Below, piece after piece: positions 1-7,740 of a stretch of DNA of 36,479 bases. The notes below the pieces were generated by a model that saw nothing but the letters and a program-made list of their open reading frames with translations, ran no database searches and was not told where the DNA came from. The stretch is from an uncultured Clostridia bacterium. GTDB taxonomy: Bacteria > Bacillota > Clostridia > Christensenellales > Borkfalkiaceae. Location: the NCBI GenBank assembly GCA_944367465.1, contig CALVWO010000012.1:1-36479 (forward strand), read 5' to 3'. Position 1 is the stretch's first letter. Each line of letters begins with the position of its first letter. The translations under genes and the position numbers were made by a program.

Positions 1-44
1 GATTGTCATATTACTACGGCGCTTTGCGCCTACAATCCCCCCTT

Positions 45-169
45 AATCCCCCCTTTACACAAGGGGGGCACGGTGTGGGGTATCCCCTTTGCACAAAGAG
101 GCACGGTGTGGGGTATCCCCTTTACACAAAGAGGCACGGTGTGGGGTATCCCCTTTACACAAGGGGGGC
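45..169. repeat. 33-bp tandem repeat array (about 3 units)
   Basis: Three head-to-tail copies of a 33-bp unit begin at 68, 101 and 134. Each contains GCACGGTGTGGGGTATCCCC followed by TTTRCACAA. The array is bracketed by two copies of a TTTACACAAGGGGGGC segment (from 54 and from 154). The first bracket forms a hairpin, CCCCCCTT (48-55) with AAGGGGGG (61-68). The unit length is a multiple of three, so a frame stays open through it, but no ribosome binding site or convincing protein is present. I read it as non-coding repeat DNA. Nothing else is seen in 1-226 apart from a short GGCGC/GCGCC hairpin at 18-30. Confidence 0.8.
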
Positions 170-226
170 TTGTCCGCTGTTTGCTCATGCGTCCTTTTTA
201 CTCATCGGCAAAAGCCTGTTCCTGAA

Positions 227-250
227 CCCCCGGACTATCCGGGGGTTTTC
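227..250 (+). terminator. Rho-independent terminator (rightward)
   Basis: An 8-bp perfect stem CCCCCGGA (227-234) / TCCGGGGG (238-245) with a 3-nt loop is followed by TTTTC. It would stop rightward transcription entering from the left edge or from the repeat array. Confidence 0.75.
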
Positions 251-255
251 TTTAT

Positions 256-283
256 ACAAAAAGGCGCATGCTCCGCATGCGCC
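256..283 (-). terminator. Rho-independent terminator of the lipoprotein gene
   Basis: A 9-bp perfect stem GGCGCATGC (263-271) / GCATGCGCC (275-283) is followed, read on the minus strand, by TTTTTGTATA. It lies 35 bp past the stop of the gene at 318-809 and stands back to back with the rightward terminator at 227-250. Confidence 0.8.
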
Positions 284-317
284 GGTAAAAACTTTTTTCC
301 TTCTACAAGATCAGTTT

Positions 318-809
318 TCAGGAATCTGCCTTCCAGATCAAGATCTTATTCCCATTGTTATAGGAAAATACGATATCCGCAATGACATCCTGTTCCAATG
401 CCTCGGTATAACTGAAATATTTATCCGTCATCATGACAGCGACGCAATCGTTATATGTGCCGCAATATTCTATGATCGTGAAGTCATCCGCCGATGCTTT
501 TATTTCGTATTCCTCACGGTAATCGTATGCGGCAGTATTCCGGATCCTTGAAGAGGTCTCATCGTCTAATTCCTGCGGATCTTTGGGTTTCGGCGCGTAA
601 TCCTCAGCCATGACCGTTTCGTTGCACCGCCTGCCGCCGTTATGATGATAGGCAATACTCATAAGGTCGTCATGAGACAGAAGCCCTTCTTCGTACGCTC
701 CTTTTAACGAGTAAAACGTGCCCGTTGCCTTCGGGGTACAACCCGCAGCCGCAATGCAAAACATCGCAGCCAAAGCTGCGACGAGAAAAGCAGAAATCCA
801 TCTTTTCAT
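318..809 (-). CDS. Small putative lipoprotein, function unknown
   Basis: A 163-residue protein with an N-terminal signal peptide: basic MKRW, a hydrophobic stretch, then a lipobox AAGC with the modified cysteine at residue 24. It is therefore probably anchored to the outer face of the cytoplasmic membrane. The mature part is acidic and polar, opening with GTFYSLKGAYEEGLLSHDDL, a motif I associate with small uncharacterised Clostridia lipoproteins. I recognise no catalytic motif. The start is supported by GGGGAG about 7 nt upstream. It has its own promoter (858-886) and terminator (256-283), so it is a single-gene transcript. The function cannot be assigned. Confidence 0.8.
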   Translation of the reverse strand: MKRWISAFLVAALAAMFCIAAAGCTPKATGTFYSLKGAYEEGLLSHDDLMSIAYHHNGGRRCNETVMAEDYAPKPKDPQELDDETSSRIRNTAAYDYREEYEIKASADDFTIIEYCGTYNDCVAVMMTDKYFSYTEALEQDVIADIVFSYNNGNKILIWKADS

Positions 810-857
810 ATCAAACTCCCCCCTGCCCGTAACGTGCGCAGGTTTTCCCGTGGTTTT

Positions 858-886
858 ATATTACCATTGAACGATAATTCTGTCAA
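858..886 (-). promoter_or_regulatory. Promoter of the lipoprotein gene
   Basis: On the minus strand, TTGACA (886-881) and TAATAT (863-858) are separated by 17 bp, about 50 bp upstream of the start codon at 809. Confidence 0.75.
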
Positions 887-892
887 TACTTT

Positions 893-928
893 CAGAAAAA
901 GCCGCCGCACGAAAATGCGTGCGGCGGC
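893..928 (-). terminator. Rho-independent terminator of clpB
   Basis: An 11-bp perfect stem GCCGCCGCACG (901-911) / CGTGCGGCGGC (918-928) is followed on the minus strand by TTTTT (900-896). It begins 15 bp past the clpB stop codon. Confidence 0.85.
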
Positions 929-943
929 TGTACGCCTCAAAGT

Positions 944-3535
944 TTACTTATCCGTTTTCTCGGCACGGAGCGTGAGCTCGCCGTCGGCGCAGTCGAGAAT
1001 GATCTTCGTGCCAGCCTCGGGGTTCTCTTTCACGATGAACTTAGCGAGCAGCGTTTCGGCGTGAGACTGAATGAACCGCTTTAAGGGACGGGCGCCGAAT
1101 GCGGGATCGTATCCGTTATCGGAGATATACCCCACGGCGCGCGGCGTGACCTCGAGCGTGAGATTCTCCTCCGCAAGGCGCTTTTCCAGCCTGCCGAGCA
1201 GGATCTCAACGATCTTATCGATATTCTCGCGCGTGAGCGGCTTGAAGATGATGATCTCGTCCAGCCTGTTCAGAAATTCGGGACGGAAAGAGCGCTTCAG
1301 AAGTTCAGAGACCTGTTCGCGCGCTTTCCGGGAGATCTCGCCGTTCTCGATGCCGTCCATGATATACTCGGAGCCGAGGTTGGAAGTAAGAATGATGATG
1401 GTATTCTTAAAATCCACCGTTCTGCCCTGCGAATCGGTCACGCGGCCGTCGTCGAGGATCTGCAAAAGAATATTGAATACATCGGGGTGTGCCTTCTCGA
1501 TCTCATCGAAAAGCACAATGGAGTAGGGCTTTCTTCGCACCGCCTCGGTGAGCGTGCCGCCCTCTTCGTAGCCGACATATCCGGGAGGCGCGCCGATGAG
1601 ACGGGAGACGGAGAATTTTTCCATATACTCCGACATATCGATACGCACGATGTTTTTCTCGTCGTCGAACAGATTTTCCGCGAGAGACTTCGCAAGTTCC
1701 GTCTTGCCCACGCCCGTAGGCCCCAAAAACAGGAAGGAGCCGATCGGGCGATTGGGATCGGAGATGCCTGCGCGGGAACGCAGGATCGCCTCGGAGACCT
1801 TTGTGACAGCCTCATCCTGCCCCACGACGCGCTTGTGCAGATCGTCGGGAAGACGCAAAATCTTTTCGCGCTCCCCCTCTTTCAATTTTGCGACGGGAAT
1901 GCCCGTCCAGCGGGCGACGATACGGTTGATCTCCTCTTCGGTGACCTCGTCCTGCAAGAGCGCGTCTTCACGGTCGTTGACGGAAGACTTTGCCGCCTCG
2001 AGTTTTTTCTGCAATTCTACGAGATCGCCGTACTTGAGCCGCGACGCCTCCTCGTACCTGCCCGCGTTCATGAGCGAATCGATCTCGCCGTTCATGCGGT
2101 CGATCTTCTCTTTGAGTTCCTTCTCGGCGCGGATGGAGTTCTTTTCGTCCTCCCACTTGGTCTTCATTGCCGTGAACGTCTCTTTGAGGGAAGCAAGCTC
2201 CTTTCTGAGCGCCTCGAGCCTCGCCTTGGAGAGATTATCCTGCTCTTTGGAGAGCGCCTTTTCCTCCACCTCGAGCTGGGCGATCTTGCGATTCATTGCG
2301 TCCATATCGGCGGGCATCGAATCGATCTCCGTGCGGATCATCGCCGCCGCCTCGTCCACGAGGTCGATCGCCTTATCGGGCAGGAAACGGTCGGTGATAT
2401 AGCGGTTGGAGAGCACCGCCGCCGCGACGAGCGCGTCGTCGTGAATGCGCACGCCGTGGAAAATTTCAAAACGCTCTTTCAGCCCGCGCAGAATGGAGAT
2501 GGTATCCTCCACCGTCGGCTCGCCGACGAGCACGGGCTGGAAACGGCGTTCGAGCGCCGCGTCCTTTTCAATATATTTGCGGTATTCGTCGAGCGTGGTC
2601 GCGCCGATGCAGTGCAGCTCGCCGCGCGCCAGGAGCGGCTTTAAGAGGTTCCCCGCGTCCATTGCGCCGTCCGTCTTGCCCGCGCCGACGACGGTATGCA
2701 GCTCATCGATGAAAAGAAGGATATTGCCGTTCGACTTGGTGACTTCGGCAAGCACCGCCTTCAAACGTTCCTCAAACTCGCCGCGGTACTTTGCACCCGC
2801 AATAAGCGCGCCCATATCGAGGGCAAAGAGCGTCTTGTTCTTCAGGGTCTCAGGCACATCGCCCTTGACGATACGCTGCGCAAGCCCCTCGGCGATCGCC
2901 GTTTTGCCGACGCCCGGCTCGCCGATGAGCACGGGGTTGTTCTTCGTCTTACGCGAAAGGATGCGTACGACGTTGCGGATCTCTTCATCGCGCCCGATGA
3001 CGGGCTCGAGCTTGTGCTCGCGGGCGCGCTTTGTGAGATCGGTGCCGTATTTTTCCAGCGCCTCGTAGGTATCCTCGGGGTTGTCGCTCGTCACGTTCTG
3101 ATTGCCGCGCACCTGTTTCATTCCCTCAAGGAACTTGTTCTTGGTGATGCCGAAGCGTCCGAACAGCTCTTTGAGCCCCTTTTCATCGTTATCGAACAGG
3201 CACAGGAAGAGGTGTTCGACGGAGATGTATTCATCCTTCATGCCGTTCGCGAGCTTCTCCGCCTCGTTCAGCAGTCTGCTCACGGCAGGCGTGGCGTACG
3301 GCTGACTGCCCCCCGACGTGCGCGGAAGCCGCTCGACGGCGTCCTTAACGGCGGAGGCAAACCCGTCTGCGTCCGCACCCGTGCGTTTGAGGATACGGAA
3401 CACCAGCCCGTCGCGCTCCATGAGCGCATAGGCGATATGCAGCGCGGTGAGTTCGGGGTTGCCGTACTCGACTGCGGCGCTCTGCGCGCTCTGGATCGCC
3501 TGCAGCGATTTTTGCGTGAATTTGTTTGCGTCCAT
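944..3535 (-). CDS. clpB: ATP-dependent disaggregase chaperone ClpB
   Basis: An 863-residue Hsp100 chaperone, the usual ClpB length, which rescues aggregated proteins together with DnaK in the cytoplasm. Visible in order: a Clp_N double repeat (about 1-145); NBD1 with Walker A GEPGVGKT (residues 205-212) and Walker B FIDELH; a long charged middle domain rich in K/E; NBD2 with Walker A GPTGVGKT, Walker [10 protein letters not shown] and the C-terminal D2-small domain ([10 protein letters not shown]). The middle domain separates it from ClpA, and the absence of a UVR motif in the linker argues against ClpC. The frame stays open a further 73 codons upstream, but ATG 3535 is the start. It is preceded by AAGGAG at proper spacing and begins at the canonical [10 protein letters not shown]. 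Transcribed alone; no CIRCE or CtsR operator was seen upstream. Confidence 0.97.
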   Translation of the reverse strand: MDANKFTQKSLQAIQSAQSAAVEYGNPELTALHIAYALMERDGLVFRILKRTGADADGFASAVKDAVERLPRTSGGSQPYATPAVSRLLNEAEKLANGMKDEYISVEHLFLCLFDNDEKGLKELFGRFGITKNKFLEGMKQVRGNQNVTSDNPEDTYEALEKYGTDLTKRAREHKLEPVIGRDEEIRNVVRILSRKTKNNPVLIGEPGVGKTAIAEGLAQRIVKGDVPETLKNKTLFALDMGALIAGAKYRGEFEERLKAVLAEVTKSNGNILLFIDELHTVVGAGKTDGAMDAGNLLKPLLARGELHCIGATTLDEYRKYIEKDAALERRFQPVLVGEPTVEDTISILRGLKERFEIFHGVRIHDDALVAAAVLSNRYITDRFLPDKAIDLVDEAAAMIRTEIDSMPADMDAMNRKIAQLEVEEKALSKEQDNLSKARLEALRKELASLKETFTAMKTKWEDEKNSIRAEKELKEKIDRMNGEIDSLMNAGRYEEASRLKYGDLVELQKKLEAAKSSVNDREDALLQDEVTEEEINRIVARWTGIPVAKLKEGEREKILRLPDDLHKRVVGQDEAVTKVSEAILRSRAGISDPNRPIGSFLFLGPTGVGKTELAKSLAENLFDDEKNIVRIDMSEYMEKFSVSRLIGAPPGYVGYEEGGTLTEAVRRKPYSIVLFDEIEKAHPDVFNILLQILDDGRVTDSQGRTVDFKNTIIILTSNLGSEYIMDGIENGEISRKAREQVSELLKRSFRPEFLNRLDEIIIFKPLTRENIDKIVEILLGRLEKRLAEENLTLEVTPRAVGYISDNGYDPAFGARPLKRFIQSHAETLLAKFIVKENPEAGTKIILDCADGELTLRAEKTDK

Positions 3536-3549
3536 ATTCGTTCTCCTTC

Positions 3550-3598
3550 GGAGCGGCGTCCCCGCTCCTGCGTATTTCGTACTTCCGTTACAATTATA
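3550..3598 (-). promoter_or_regulatory. clpB -10 element and leader hairpin
   Basis: The minus strand carries TATAAT (3598-3593) without a convincing -35 at 16-18 bp (best is TTTAGA). The ~50-nt leader contains a 7-bp hairpin GGAGCGG / CCGCTCC (3550-3568) ending just before the AAGGAG ribosome binding site. A regulatory role for the hairpin is speculative. Confidence 0.45.
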
Positions 3599-3684
3599 CC
3601 GCAAAATCATGCGCTCTAAACAAAAAAATAAACGCACGTTCGGAAAAAAATTCTCTTCCGCCGCCGCGTAACGTGTCCATTTAT

Positions 3685-3714
3685 TTGACAAAAATAAGGA
3701 CGAAAGGATATAAT
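3685..3714 (+). promoter_or_regulatory. Consensus promoter of the ABC ATPase remnant
   Basis: TTGACA (3685-3690), an 18-bp spacer and TATAAT (3709-3714): both hexamers match the sigma-A consensus. It lies 39 bp upstream of the start at 3754. Confidence 0.85.
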
Positions 3715-3753
3715 ATTCAAGGTATTGATATATAAATAAGGAGCAATAAAACA

Positions 3754-4191
3754 ATGTTGGAGATCAAGAACCTTGTAAAAGTTTACAAGGCGAAAGGCGG
3801 CGCGGAAGTGCGCGCGTTGGACAACGTCTCCGTACGGTTTGAAGAGAAAGGCATGGTCTTTCTGCTCGGTAAATCGGGCAGCGGCAAATCCACTCTCCTC
3901 AACCTTTGCGGCGGACTTGACTCCCCCGATTCCGGCGAGATCATCATCAAGGGCAGGAGCAGCAAGGATTTTTCACAGTCCGATTTCGACAGTTACCGCA
4001 ACACCTTCGTCGGATTCGTCTTTCAGGAGTACAATATCCTCGACGAATTCACCGTAGAGGACAACATCGCCCTTGCGCTTGAATTACAGGGAAAGAACAA
4101 AAACAAAGCGCAGGTACACTCCATTCTGGAACAGGTCGACCTTGCAAATTTTGCAAAGCGCAAGCCCGTTGAGAGTATCCGCGCATTGTAA
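3754..4191 (+). pseudogene. Truncated ABC transporter ATPase (MacB/LolD-like)
   Basis: A 145-residue remnant of the ATP-binding part of an FtsX/MacB-class ABC exporter. It has the A-loop region, an intact Walker A (GKSGSGKST, about residue 41) and Q-loop (FVFQEYN). It stops at KRKPVESIRAL, where family members continue KRKP-x-LSGGQ-xxR-xAIARAL. The signature motif, Walker B, D-loop and H-loop are therefore missing, and so is any permease. The ending looks like an internal deletion that removed the LSGGQ segment and shifted into a stop. It could not hydrolyse ATP in the normal way. It keeps a perfect promoter, an AAGGAG ribosome binding site (3738-3743) and its own terminator, so it may still be expressed. 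A regulatory stub is possible but unsupported. Confidence 0.8.
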
Positions 4192-4204
4192 CCGGCGTAT
4201 AATG

Positions 4205-4237
4205 AAAAAAGAGCGGACATTTCCGCTCTTTTTTTAT
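4205..4237 (+). terminator. Terminator after the ABC ATPase remnant
   Basis: Stem GAGCGGA (4211-4217) / TCCGCTC (4222-4228) is flanked by six A on the left and a long T run on the right, so it can work in both directions. Confidence 0.85.
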
Positions 4238-4276
4238 AAGGAAACAAAAGATGCACGCCCCGTTCGCGGGAATTAT

Positions 4277-4301
4277 AAAAGCGCGGTTTTGCCGCGCTTT
4301 T
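4277..4301 (-). terminator. Terminator of the tyrS-yigZ-ilvE region
   Basis: Stem GCGCGG (4281-4286) / CCGCGC (4292-4297), flanked by AAAA and TTTT. On the minus strand the T run follows the stem directly after the ilvE stop at 4305. Confidence 0.75.
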
Positions 4302-4304
4302 CGT

Positions 4305-5366
4305 TTATTTGATGATCTTTCTCCAACCGTAGGGATCGGGAAGCCTGCCGTACTGGATCCCCGTGATGGTATCGTACAGCATTCCGGTGATCTCCCCCAT
4401 CTTGCCGCCGTTGATGGTATAGTCGACGTTCTTGTAGCGGATAAGTCCGACGGGCGAAATGACCGCCGCCGTACCCGTGCCGAAGGCTTCGTTGAGCTTA
4501 CCGTTCTTTTCCGCCTCGATGACTTCGTCGATGGAGATGCGGCGCTCGGTGACCTTATAGCCTTTATCGCGGAGCACCTGGATACTGCTCTTTCTCGTAA
4601 TGCCGGGCAGAATGGATCCGACGAGCGCGGGCGTGATCACCTCGCCGTCAATGACGAAGAACATGTTCATGCTGCCCACTTCCTCGACGTACTTCTTTTC
4701 GTTCGCATCCAGCCAGAGCACCTGATCAAACCCCTTCTCTTCGGCGACCTCGCCCGCCTTCATGGACGCGGCGTAGTTGCCGAGGCACTTCGCCTCGCCC
4801 GTGCCGCCCAGCGTTGCGCGGGTATAGTAATCCTCGACGATGAGCTTTGTGGGTTCAAGACCGTGCGCATAGTAGCTGCCGACGGGAGAGAGAATAATGA
4901 AGAAGAGGTACTCCGTGGAGGCATGCACGCCGAGCATCACGCGGGTGGCGACGATGGTCGGACGGATGTACAGCGCCGTCCCGGGCGCCGTGGGGATCCA
5001 GTCCTTTTCCAGCTTGAGCAGAGTTTCCAGCCCCTCTTCCACGACGTCCTCGGGGAAATTCGGGATGCACATACGCGTTGCGGAGCGGTTCATGCGTGCC
5101 CAGTTCTCTTCGGGACGGAACACGGCAATGGATCCGTCGGGCTGAAGGAACGCCTTCATGCCCTCGAAAATACCCTGCGCATAGTGGAAGATGCTGGTCG
5201 CAAGGTCGAACGGTTTGGGTTCGTTTGGCTCCACTTTGGCGTCGTGCCAGCCCTTTTCGGCAGTGTACTTCATCGTGAACATATAGTCGGTGAAATAGTG
5301 CCCGAAGCCGAGAGAATTGTCCATGGCGGGCTTTTCTTTCAGCGTTTTTCTTCTGATGATCTCCAT
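4305..5366 (-). CDS. ilvE: Branched-chain amino acid aminotransferase
   Basis: A 353-residue fold-type IV PLP enzyme (class-IV aminotransferase, eukaryote-like BCAT branch). It interconverts Leu/Ile/Val and their 2-oxo acids with glutamate/2-oxoglutarate in the cytoplasm. Visible features: YAQGIFEGMKAF (about 62-73); RPTIVAT (about 135); the PLP-lysine segment GGTGEAKCLGNYAAS with the Schiff-base Lys near residue 193; and the C-terminal EAFGTGTAAVISPVG that closes the cofactor pocket. A GTG three codons upstream keeps the frame, but the GAGGTGA ribosome binding site lies over that codon. ATG 5366, 6-7 nt after it, is therefore the start. It has its own promoter (5418-5446) with no terminator separating it from yigZ, so read-through from tyrS is likely as well. 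Confidence 0.95.
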   Translation of the reverse strand: MEIIRRKTLKEKPAMDNSLGFGHYFTDYMFTMKYTAEKGWHDAKVEPNEPKPFDLATSIFHYAQGIFEGMKAFLQPDGSIAVFRPEENWARMNRSATRMCIPNFPEDVVEEGLETLLKLEKDWIPTAPGTALYIRPTIVATRVMLGVHASTEYLFFIILSPVGSYYAHGLEPTKLIVEDYYTRATLGGTGEAKCLGNYAASMKAGEVAEEKGFDQVLWLDANEKKYVEEVGSMNMFFVIDGEVITPALVGSILPGITRKSSIQVLRDKGYKVTERRISIDEVIEAEKNGKLNEAFGTGTAAVISPVGLIRYKNVDYTINGGKMGEITGMLYDTITGIQYGRLPDPYGWRKIIK

Positions 5367-5417
5367 AACGTTCACCTCACGCGATCGGGGAACGGTGCGT
5401 TCCCTTTTATTGTTCTT

Positions 5418-5446
5418 ATTATAGTACTTTGCCGTCTATTTTTCAA
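5418..5446 (-). promoter_or_regulatory. ilvE promoter
   Basis: Minus strand TTGAAA (5446-5441), 17 bp, TATAAT (5423-5418). The -35 overlaps the last codons of yigZ. The short leader carries a GGGAAC/GTTCCC hairpin (5388-5404) of unknown role. Confidence 0.7.
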
Positions 5447-6065
5447 GCGGAAAGGCAGAAAAATACTTATTTTGCTCAAAAATTTGTACTTTTCCGTTGA
5501 GAAGATCGGCAAGCTCCGCACAGAACGACGCGGCGTCCCCTTCGCGCACGCGCACTGTGAACGCGGCGTCAGCGGCAAATTCGCGGCCGAGAACGGCGCA
5601 GCGCCCTTCGAGAAAGCGCATGAGCGCGTTGACCTCGGGATACTCCGCGCGAAGCAAAATCTCGGAGCACATATCGTAAACGCATTTTTCCGACTCGGCG
5701 AGCGCCTCCGCCGCCGACGAGGAATAGGCGCGCGTAAGCCCGCCCGCACCCAGCTTGATCCCGCCGAAATAGCGCACGACGGCGACCGTCGTTTCAAACA
5801 GCCCCTGCGCCTTGATGACGTTCAGGATGGGCATGCCCGCCGTCCCCTGCGGTTCTCCGTCATCGGAAAAGCGCTGCAGATTGCCGATGCTGTCGGCAAT
5901 AAAGGCATAGCAGACGTGCGTGGCAAGCGGATGACCGGCGCGGACGGACGCGAGAAATGCGCGCGCATCTTCCTCGCCCGCCGTGTGCGCGGTATAGGTG
6001 AGAAAGCGCGATTTTTCGATGATCTTCTCGCGCAGATGCGTACCCGAAAGGCTCTTATAGCTCAT
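5436..6065 (-). CDS. yigZ: YigZ/IMPACT family protein
   Basis: A 209-residue member of the UPF0029/IMPACT family. The N-terminal half shows the family signatures [14 protein letters not shown] (about 64-77) and [15 protein letters not shown] (about 92-106). The C-terminal ~75 residues fit the DUF1949 ferredoxin-like domain. IMPACT relatives affect translation-stress signalling in eukaryotes; the bacterial role is not settled. The start ATG (6065-6063) overlaps the tyrS stop by four bases (ATGA), implying translational coupling. The reading frame continues upstream inside tyrS, but that part is antisense-like and not homologous to the family. Confidence 0.92.
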   Translation of the reverse strand: MSYKSLSGTHLREKIIEKSRFLTYTAHTAGEEDARAFLASVRAGHPLATHVCYAFIADSIGNLQRFSDDGEPQGTAGMPILNVIKAQGLFETTVAVVRYFGGIKLGAGGLTRAYSSSAAEALAESEKCVYDMCSEILLRAEYPEVNALMRFLEGRCAVLGREFAADAAFTVRVREGDAASFCAELADLLNGKVQIFEQNKYFSAFPLEK

Positions 6066-7255
6066 TCGCTGACGACCTTGACGCGGATCTTTTTCCCCTT
6101 GAAGAGCGTGAACGGGAAGGCGGGCAGCACAGCGTTCGCATCCGTCACCTTCTCGCCGTTGACGGTAACGCCGCCCTGCTCGACGAGACGGCGCGCCTCG
6201 CCGTTGGACTTGCAAAGCCCCGCGGCAACGAGCGCCTGCAGCACCGTAGCGGTATCGGAGGGCACCTTCTTTTCGGGCATCTCGCCCTCGCCGCCGAATG
6301 CGGCGCGCGCCTGTGCCTCTGCCGCAGCCGCCTTCTCTTCGCCGTGCACGAGCTTGGTGAGCTCGAAGGCAAGCACTTCTTTTGCCCGGTTGATGCGTTC
6401 ATCCTTGTGCGCGCAGAGCGCGGCGATCTCCTCCAACGGAAGGAAGGTAAGAAGTTTCAGGCACTTTTCCACGTCGGCATCGTCTGTGTTGCGCCAGTAC
6501 TGATAGAATTCGTAAGGGCTCGTTTTGTTTTCATCGAGCCAGACGGCGCCCTTCTGCGTTTTGCCCATCTTCTTACCCTCGCTCGTGGTGAGGAGGGTGA
6601 ACGTCATGGCGAACGCCGCCTTGCGCTCCTTGCGGCGGATGAGATCGGCGCCGGCAAGAATATTGCTCCACTGATCGTCGCCGCCCATCTGCAGCAGGCA
6701 GCCATACTTGCGGTTGAGCACCAAAAAGTCGTACGCCTGCATGAGCATATAGTTGAATTCGAGGAAGGTGAGCCCCTTCTCCATGCGCGAACGGTAGCAC
6801 TCCGCCGTGAGCATTTTATTGACGGAGAAATATACGCCGATATCGCGCAGGAAATCGACATAGTTGAGATTGAGGAGCCAGTCGGCATTGTTGACGACAA
6901 TGGCGCCGTTTTCGCCCTCGAAACGGATAAACCGCGCCATCTGCTTTTTGAAGCACTCGACGTGGTGTTCCACCGTTTCGCGCGTCATCATAGAGCGCAT
7001 GTCCGTTCTGCCGGAAGGGTCGCCGATCATGCCCGTGCCGCCGCCGATGAGAATGATGGGACGGTGCCCCGCATCCTGCATGTGGCGCATTGCGATGAGC
7101 GTGAGGAAATGCCCGACGTGAAGGCTGTCTGCCGTCGGGTCAAATCCGATATAGAAGGGAACGGACTCGCTCCCGAGCTTTTCGTAGAGCTCCTCTTCGT
7201 ACACCGTCTGTTTGATAAATCCCCGCGCGCGCAGGGTGTCCATTACGTTCTGCAT
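6062..7255 (-). CDS. tyrS: Tyrosyl-tRNA synthetase
   Basis: A 397-residue class I aminoacyl-tRNA synthetase that charges tRNA-Tyr in the cytoplasm. The HIGH signature is HVGH (residues 46-49), the substrate pocket motif GGDDQWSNI is near 191, and the KMSKS loop is KMGKT (229-233). A C-terminal S4 RNA-binding domain (about 335-397, with GVTVNGEKV) binds the tRNA. Length and layout resemble the TyrZ-like bacterial branch. The start is fixed by GAGGAG (7267-7262) six bases before ATG 7255. It is the first gene of an operon with yigZ. Upstream there is no T-box but a Tyr-codon-rich leader peptide and attenuator (7287-7413), so expression is probably controlled by Tyr-tRNA charging. Confidence 0.97.
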   Translation of the reverse strand: MQNVMDTLRARGFIKQTVYEEELYEKLGSESVPFYIGFDPTADSLHVGHFLTLIAMRHMQDAGHRPIILIGGGTGMIGDPSGRTDMRSMMTRETVEHHVECFKKQMARFIRFEGENGAIVVNNADWLLNLNYVDFLRDIGVYFSVNKMLTAECYRSRMEKGLTFLEFNYMLMQAYDFLVLNRKYGCLLQMGGDDQWSNILAGADLIRRKERKAAFAMTFTLLTTSEGKKMGKTQKGAVWLDENKTSPYEFYQYWRNTDDADVEKCLKLLTFLPLEEIAALCAHKDERINRAKEVLAFELTKLVHGEEKAAAAEAQARAAFGGEGEMPEKKVPSDTATVLQALVAAGLCKSNGEARRLVEQGGVTVNGEKVTDANAVLPAFPFTLFKGKKIRVKVVSE

Positions 7256-7286
7256 TTTCTTCTCCTCTTTTCGGGCTCGTTCTGTA

Positions 7287-7389
7287 CAAAAAAACGGTTT
7301 ACGCCGCGCGTAAACCGTACAAAATCTTATAATGATCTACGCGCGCAAAAACTGTATTACAGGCAAGCGTAATACAGATAGCCGTAGAT
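7287..7389 (-). promoter_or_regulatory. Putative tyrS transcription attenuator
   Basis: Read on the minus strand, four mutually exclusive segments are visible. Segment 1, ATCTACG (7389-7383, inside the leader peptide's first Tyr codon), can pair with segment 2, CGTAGAT (7341-7335). A segment overlapping 2, CGCGCGTA (7345-7338), can instead pair with segment 3, TACGCGCG (7312-7305). Segment 3 lies inside an intrinsic terminator: CGGTTTACG (7317-7309) / CGTAAACCG (7303-7295) followed by seven T (7294-7288). A further perfect 9-bp hairpin CTGTATTAC / GTAATACAG (7377-7369 / 7360-7352) joins two Tyr codons to the leader stop codon. Ribosome stalling on Tyr codons would free segment 2 for 2:3 pairing and prevent termination. 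Pairings are seen; the mechanism is inferred. Confidence 0.75.
7288..7317 (-). terminator. Attenuator terminator upstream of tyrS
   Basis: A 9-bp perfect stem with a 5-nt loop and seven T. It sits 33 bp before the tyrS start codon and 40 bp after the leader peptide stop, the position expected for a conditional terminator. Confidence 0.85.
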
Positions 7390-7413
7390 TGCAACTGCGA
7401 GCGAACGTTTCAT
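7357..7413 (-). CDS. Tyr-rich leader peptide of tyrS (18 aa)
   Basis: A short frame ATG...TAA encodes MKRSLAVAIYGYLYYACL, with four Tyr codons in a six-codon window (TAC, TAT, TAT, TAC at codons 10, 12, 14 and 15). The ATG falls exactly about 7 nt after the -10 box (7425-7420), where transcription should begin. It may therefore be translated as a leaderless message, and no separate ribosome binding site exists. Tyr clustering in front of tyrS, with an overlapping set of alternative hairpins and a terminator, is the hallmark of trp-operon-style attenuation leaders. It is too short for ordinary gene callers. Confidence 0.75.
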   Translation of the reverse strand: MKRSLAVAIYGYLYYACL

Positions 7414-7419
7414 GATGCT

Positions 7420-7448
7420 ATTATACTCCGCGGCGCTCGCTTTGTCAA
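7420..7448 (-). promoter_or_regulatory. Consensus promoter of tyrS
   Basis: Minus strand TTGACA (7448-7443), a 17-bp spacer, TATAAT (7425-7420): a perfect sigma-A consensus. A strong promoter followed by an attenuator is logical, because output is then set by read-through. Confidence 0.9.
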
Positions 7449-7464
7449 ACGCCTGCGCTCACAA

Positions 7465-7650
7465 TCATGCAAAATTCAGCTCCTTTTGTTCGCTTTCCGG
7501 CATATTCAGCCCGCGCAGCGCGCAGAGGCGCGCAAAGGCGCGTTCGAATGTGCCGTCGCGCCGCATATTTTCGCAGAGTTCGCGGTTGCGTTCGGCACGG
7601 GCGGCGCGGCGCTTGTCCTCGAGATACATTTCCATAGAGAGCGTTTTCAT
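7465..7650 (-). CDS. Possible small charged protein, unknown
   Basis: A 61-codon frame starting at ATG 7650 (MKTLSMEMYLED...). It is rich in Arg/Glu and predicted helical by eye, with codon choice like neighbouring genes. It recognisably resembles nothing I know. GGGAG lies only two bases before this ATG. Other in-frame starts at 7668, 7680 and 7635 are no better supported. The gene would lie between the WYL promoter and the tyrS promoter. It may be a real small protein or a chance open frame. Confidence 0.35.
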   Translation of the reverse strand: MKTLSMEMYLEDKRRAARAERNRELCENMRRDGTFERAFARLCALRGLNMPESEQKELNFA

Positions 7651-7673
7651 ACTCCCTATTTTACGCATGATAC

Positions 7674-7702
7674 TTGACATATATTGTCATGTATGCTAAA
7701 AT
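7674..7702 (+). promoter_or_regulatory. Promoter of the WYL regulator with palindrome
   Basis: TTGACA (7674-7679), 17 bp, TAAAAT (7697-7702). A TGACA-N5-TGTCA inverted repeat (7675-7689) overlaps the -35 and spacer. This is a plausible autoregulatory operator site for the HTH protein encoded downstream. Confidence 0.7.
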
Positions 7703-7740
7703 TTTTTTAAGAAAACAAAAAAATTTTCGAGGGGTCACAC

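Noticed and set aside
45-169. CRISPR array from regularly spaced repeats
   Set aside because: The units are directly tandem with no unique spacers between them, and no cas genes are nearby.
3-551. Open frame of 182 codons on the plus strand containing an 11-residue repeat
   Set aside because: It is just the 33-bp tandem repeat read in frame, then runs antisense through the lipoprotein gene and two terminators; no ribosome binding site.
3536-3750. CIRCE or CtsR operator upstream of clpB
   Set aside because: No TTAGCACTC-N9-GAGTGCTAA or tandem GGTCAAA boxes were found in the divergent intergenic region.
4251-6503. 750-codon plus-strand frame crossing ilvE, yigZ and tyrS
   Set aside because: It spans three well-supported minus-strand genes and the intergenic promoter; antisense artefact.
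7256-7420. T-box riboswitch upstream of tyrS
   Set aside because: The leader is short and lacks the conserved T-box sequence and specifier-loop stem; the leader peptide/attenuator explains the conserved-looking elements better.
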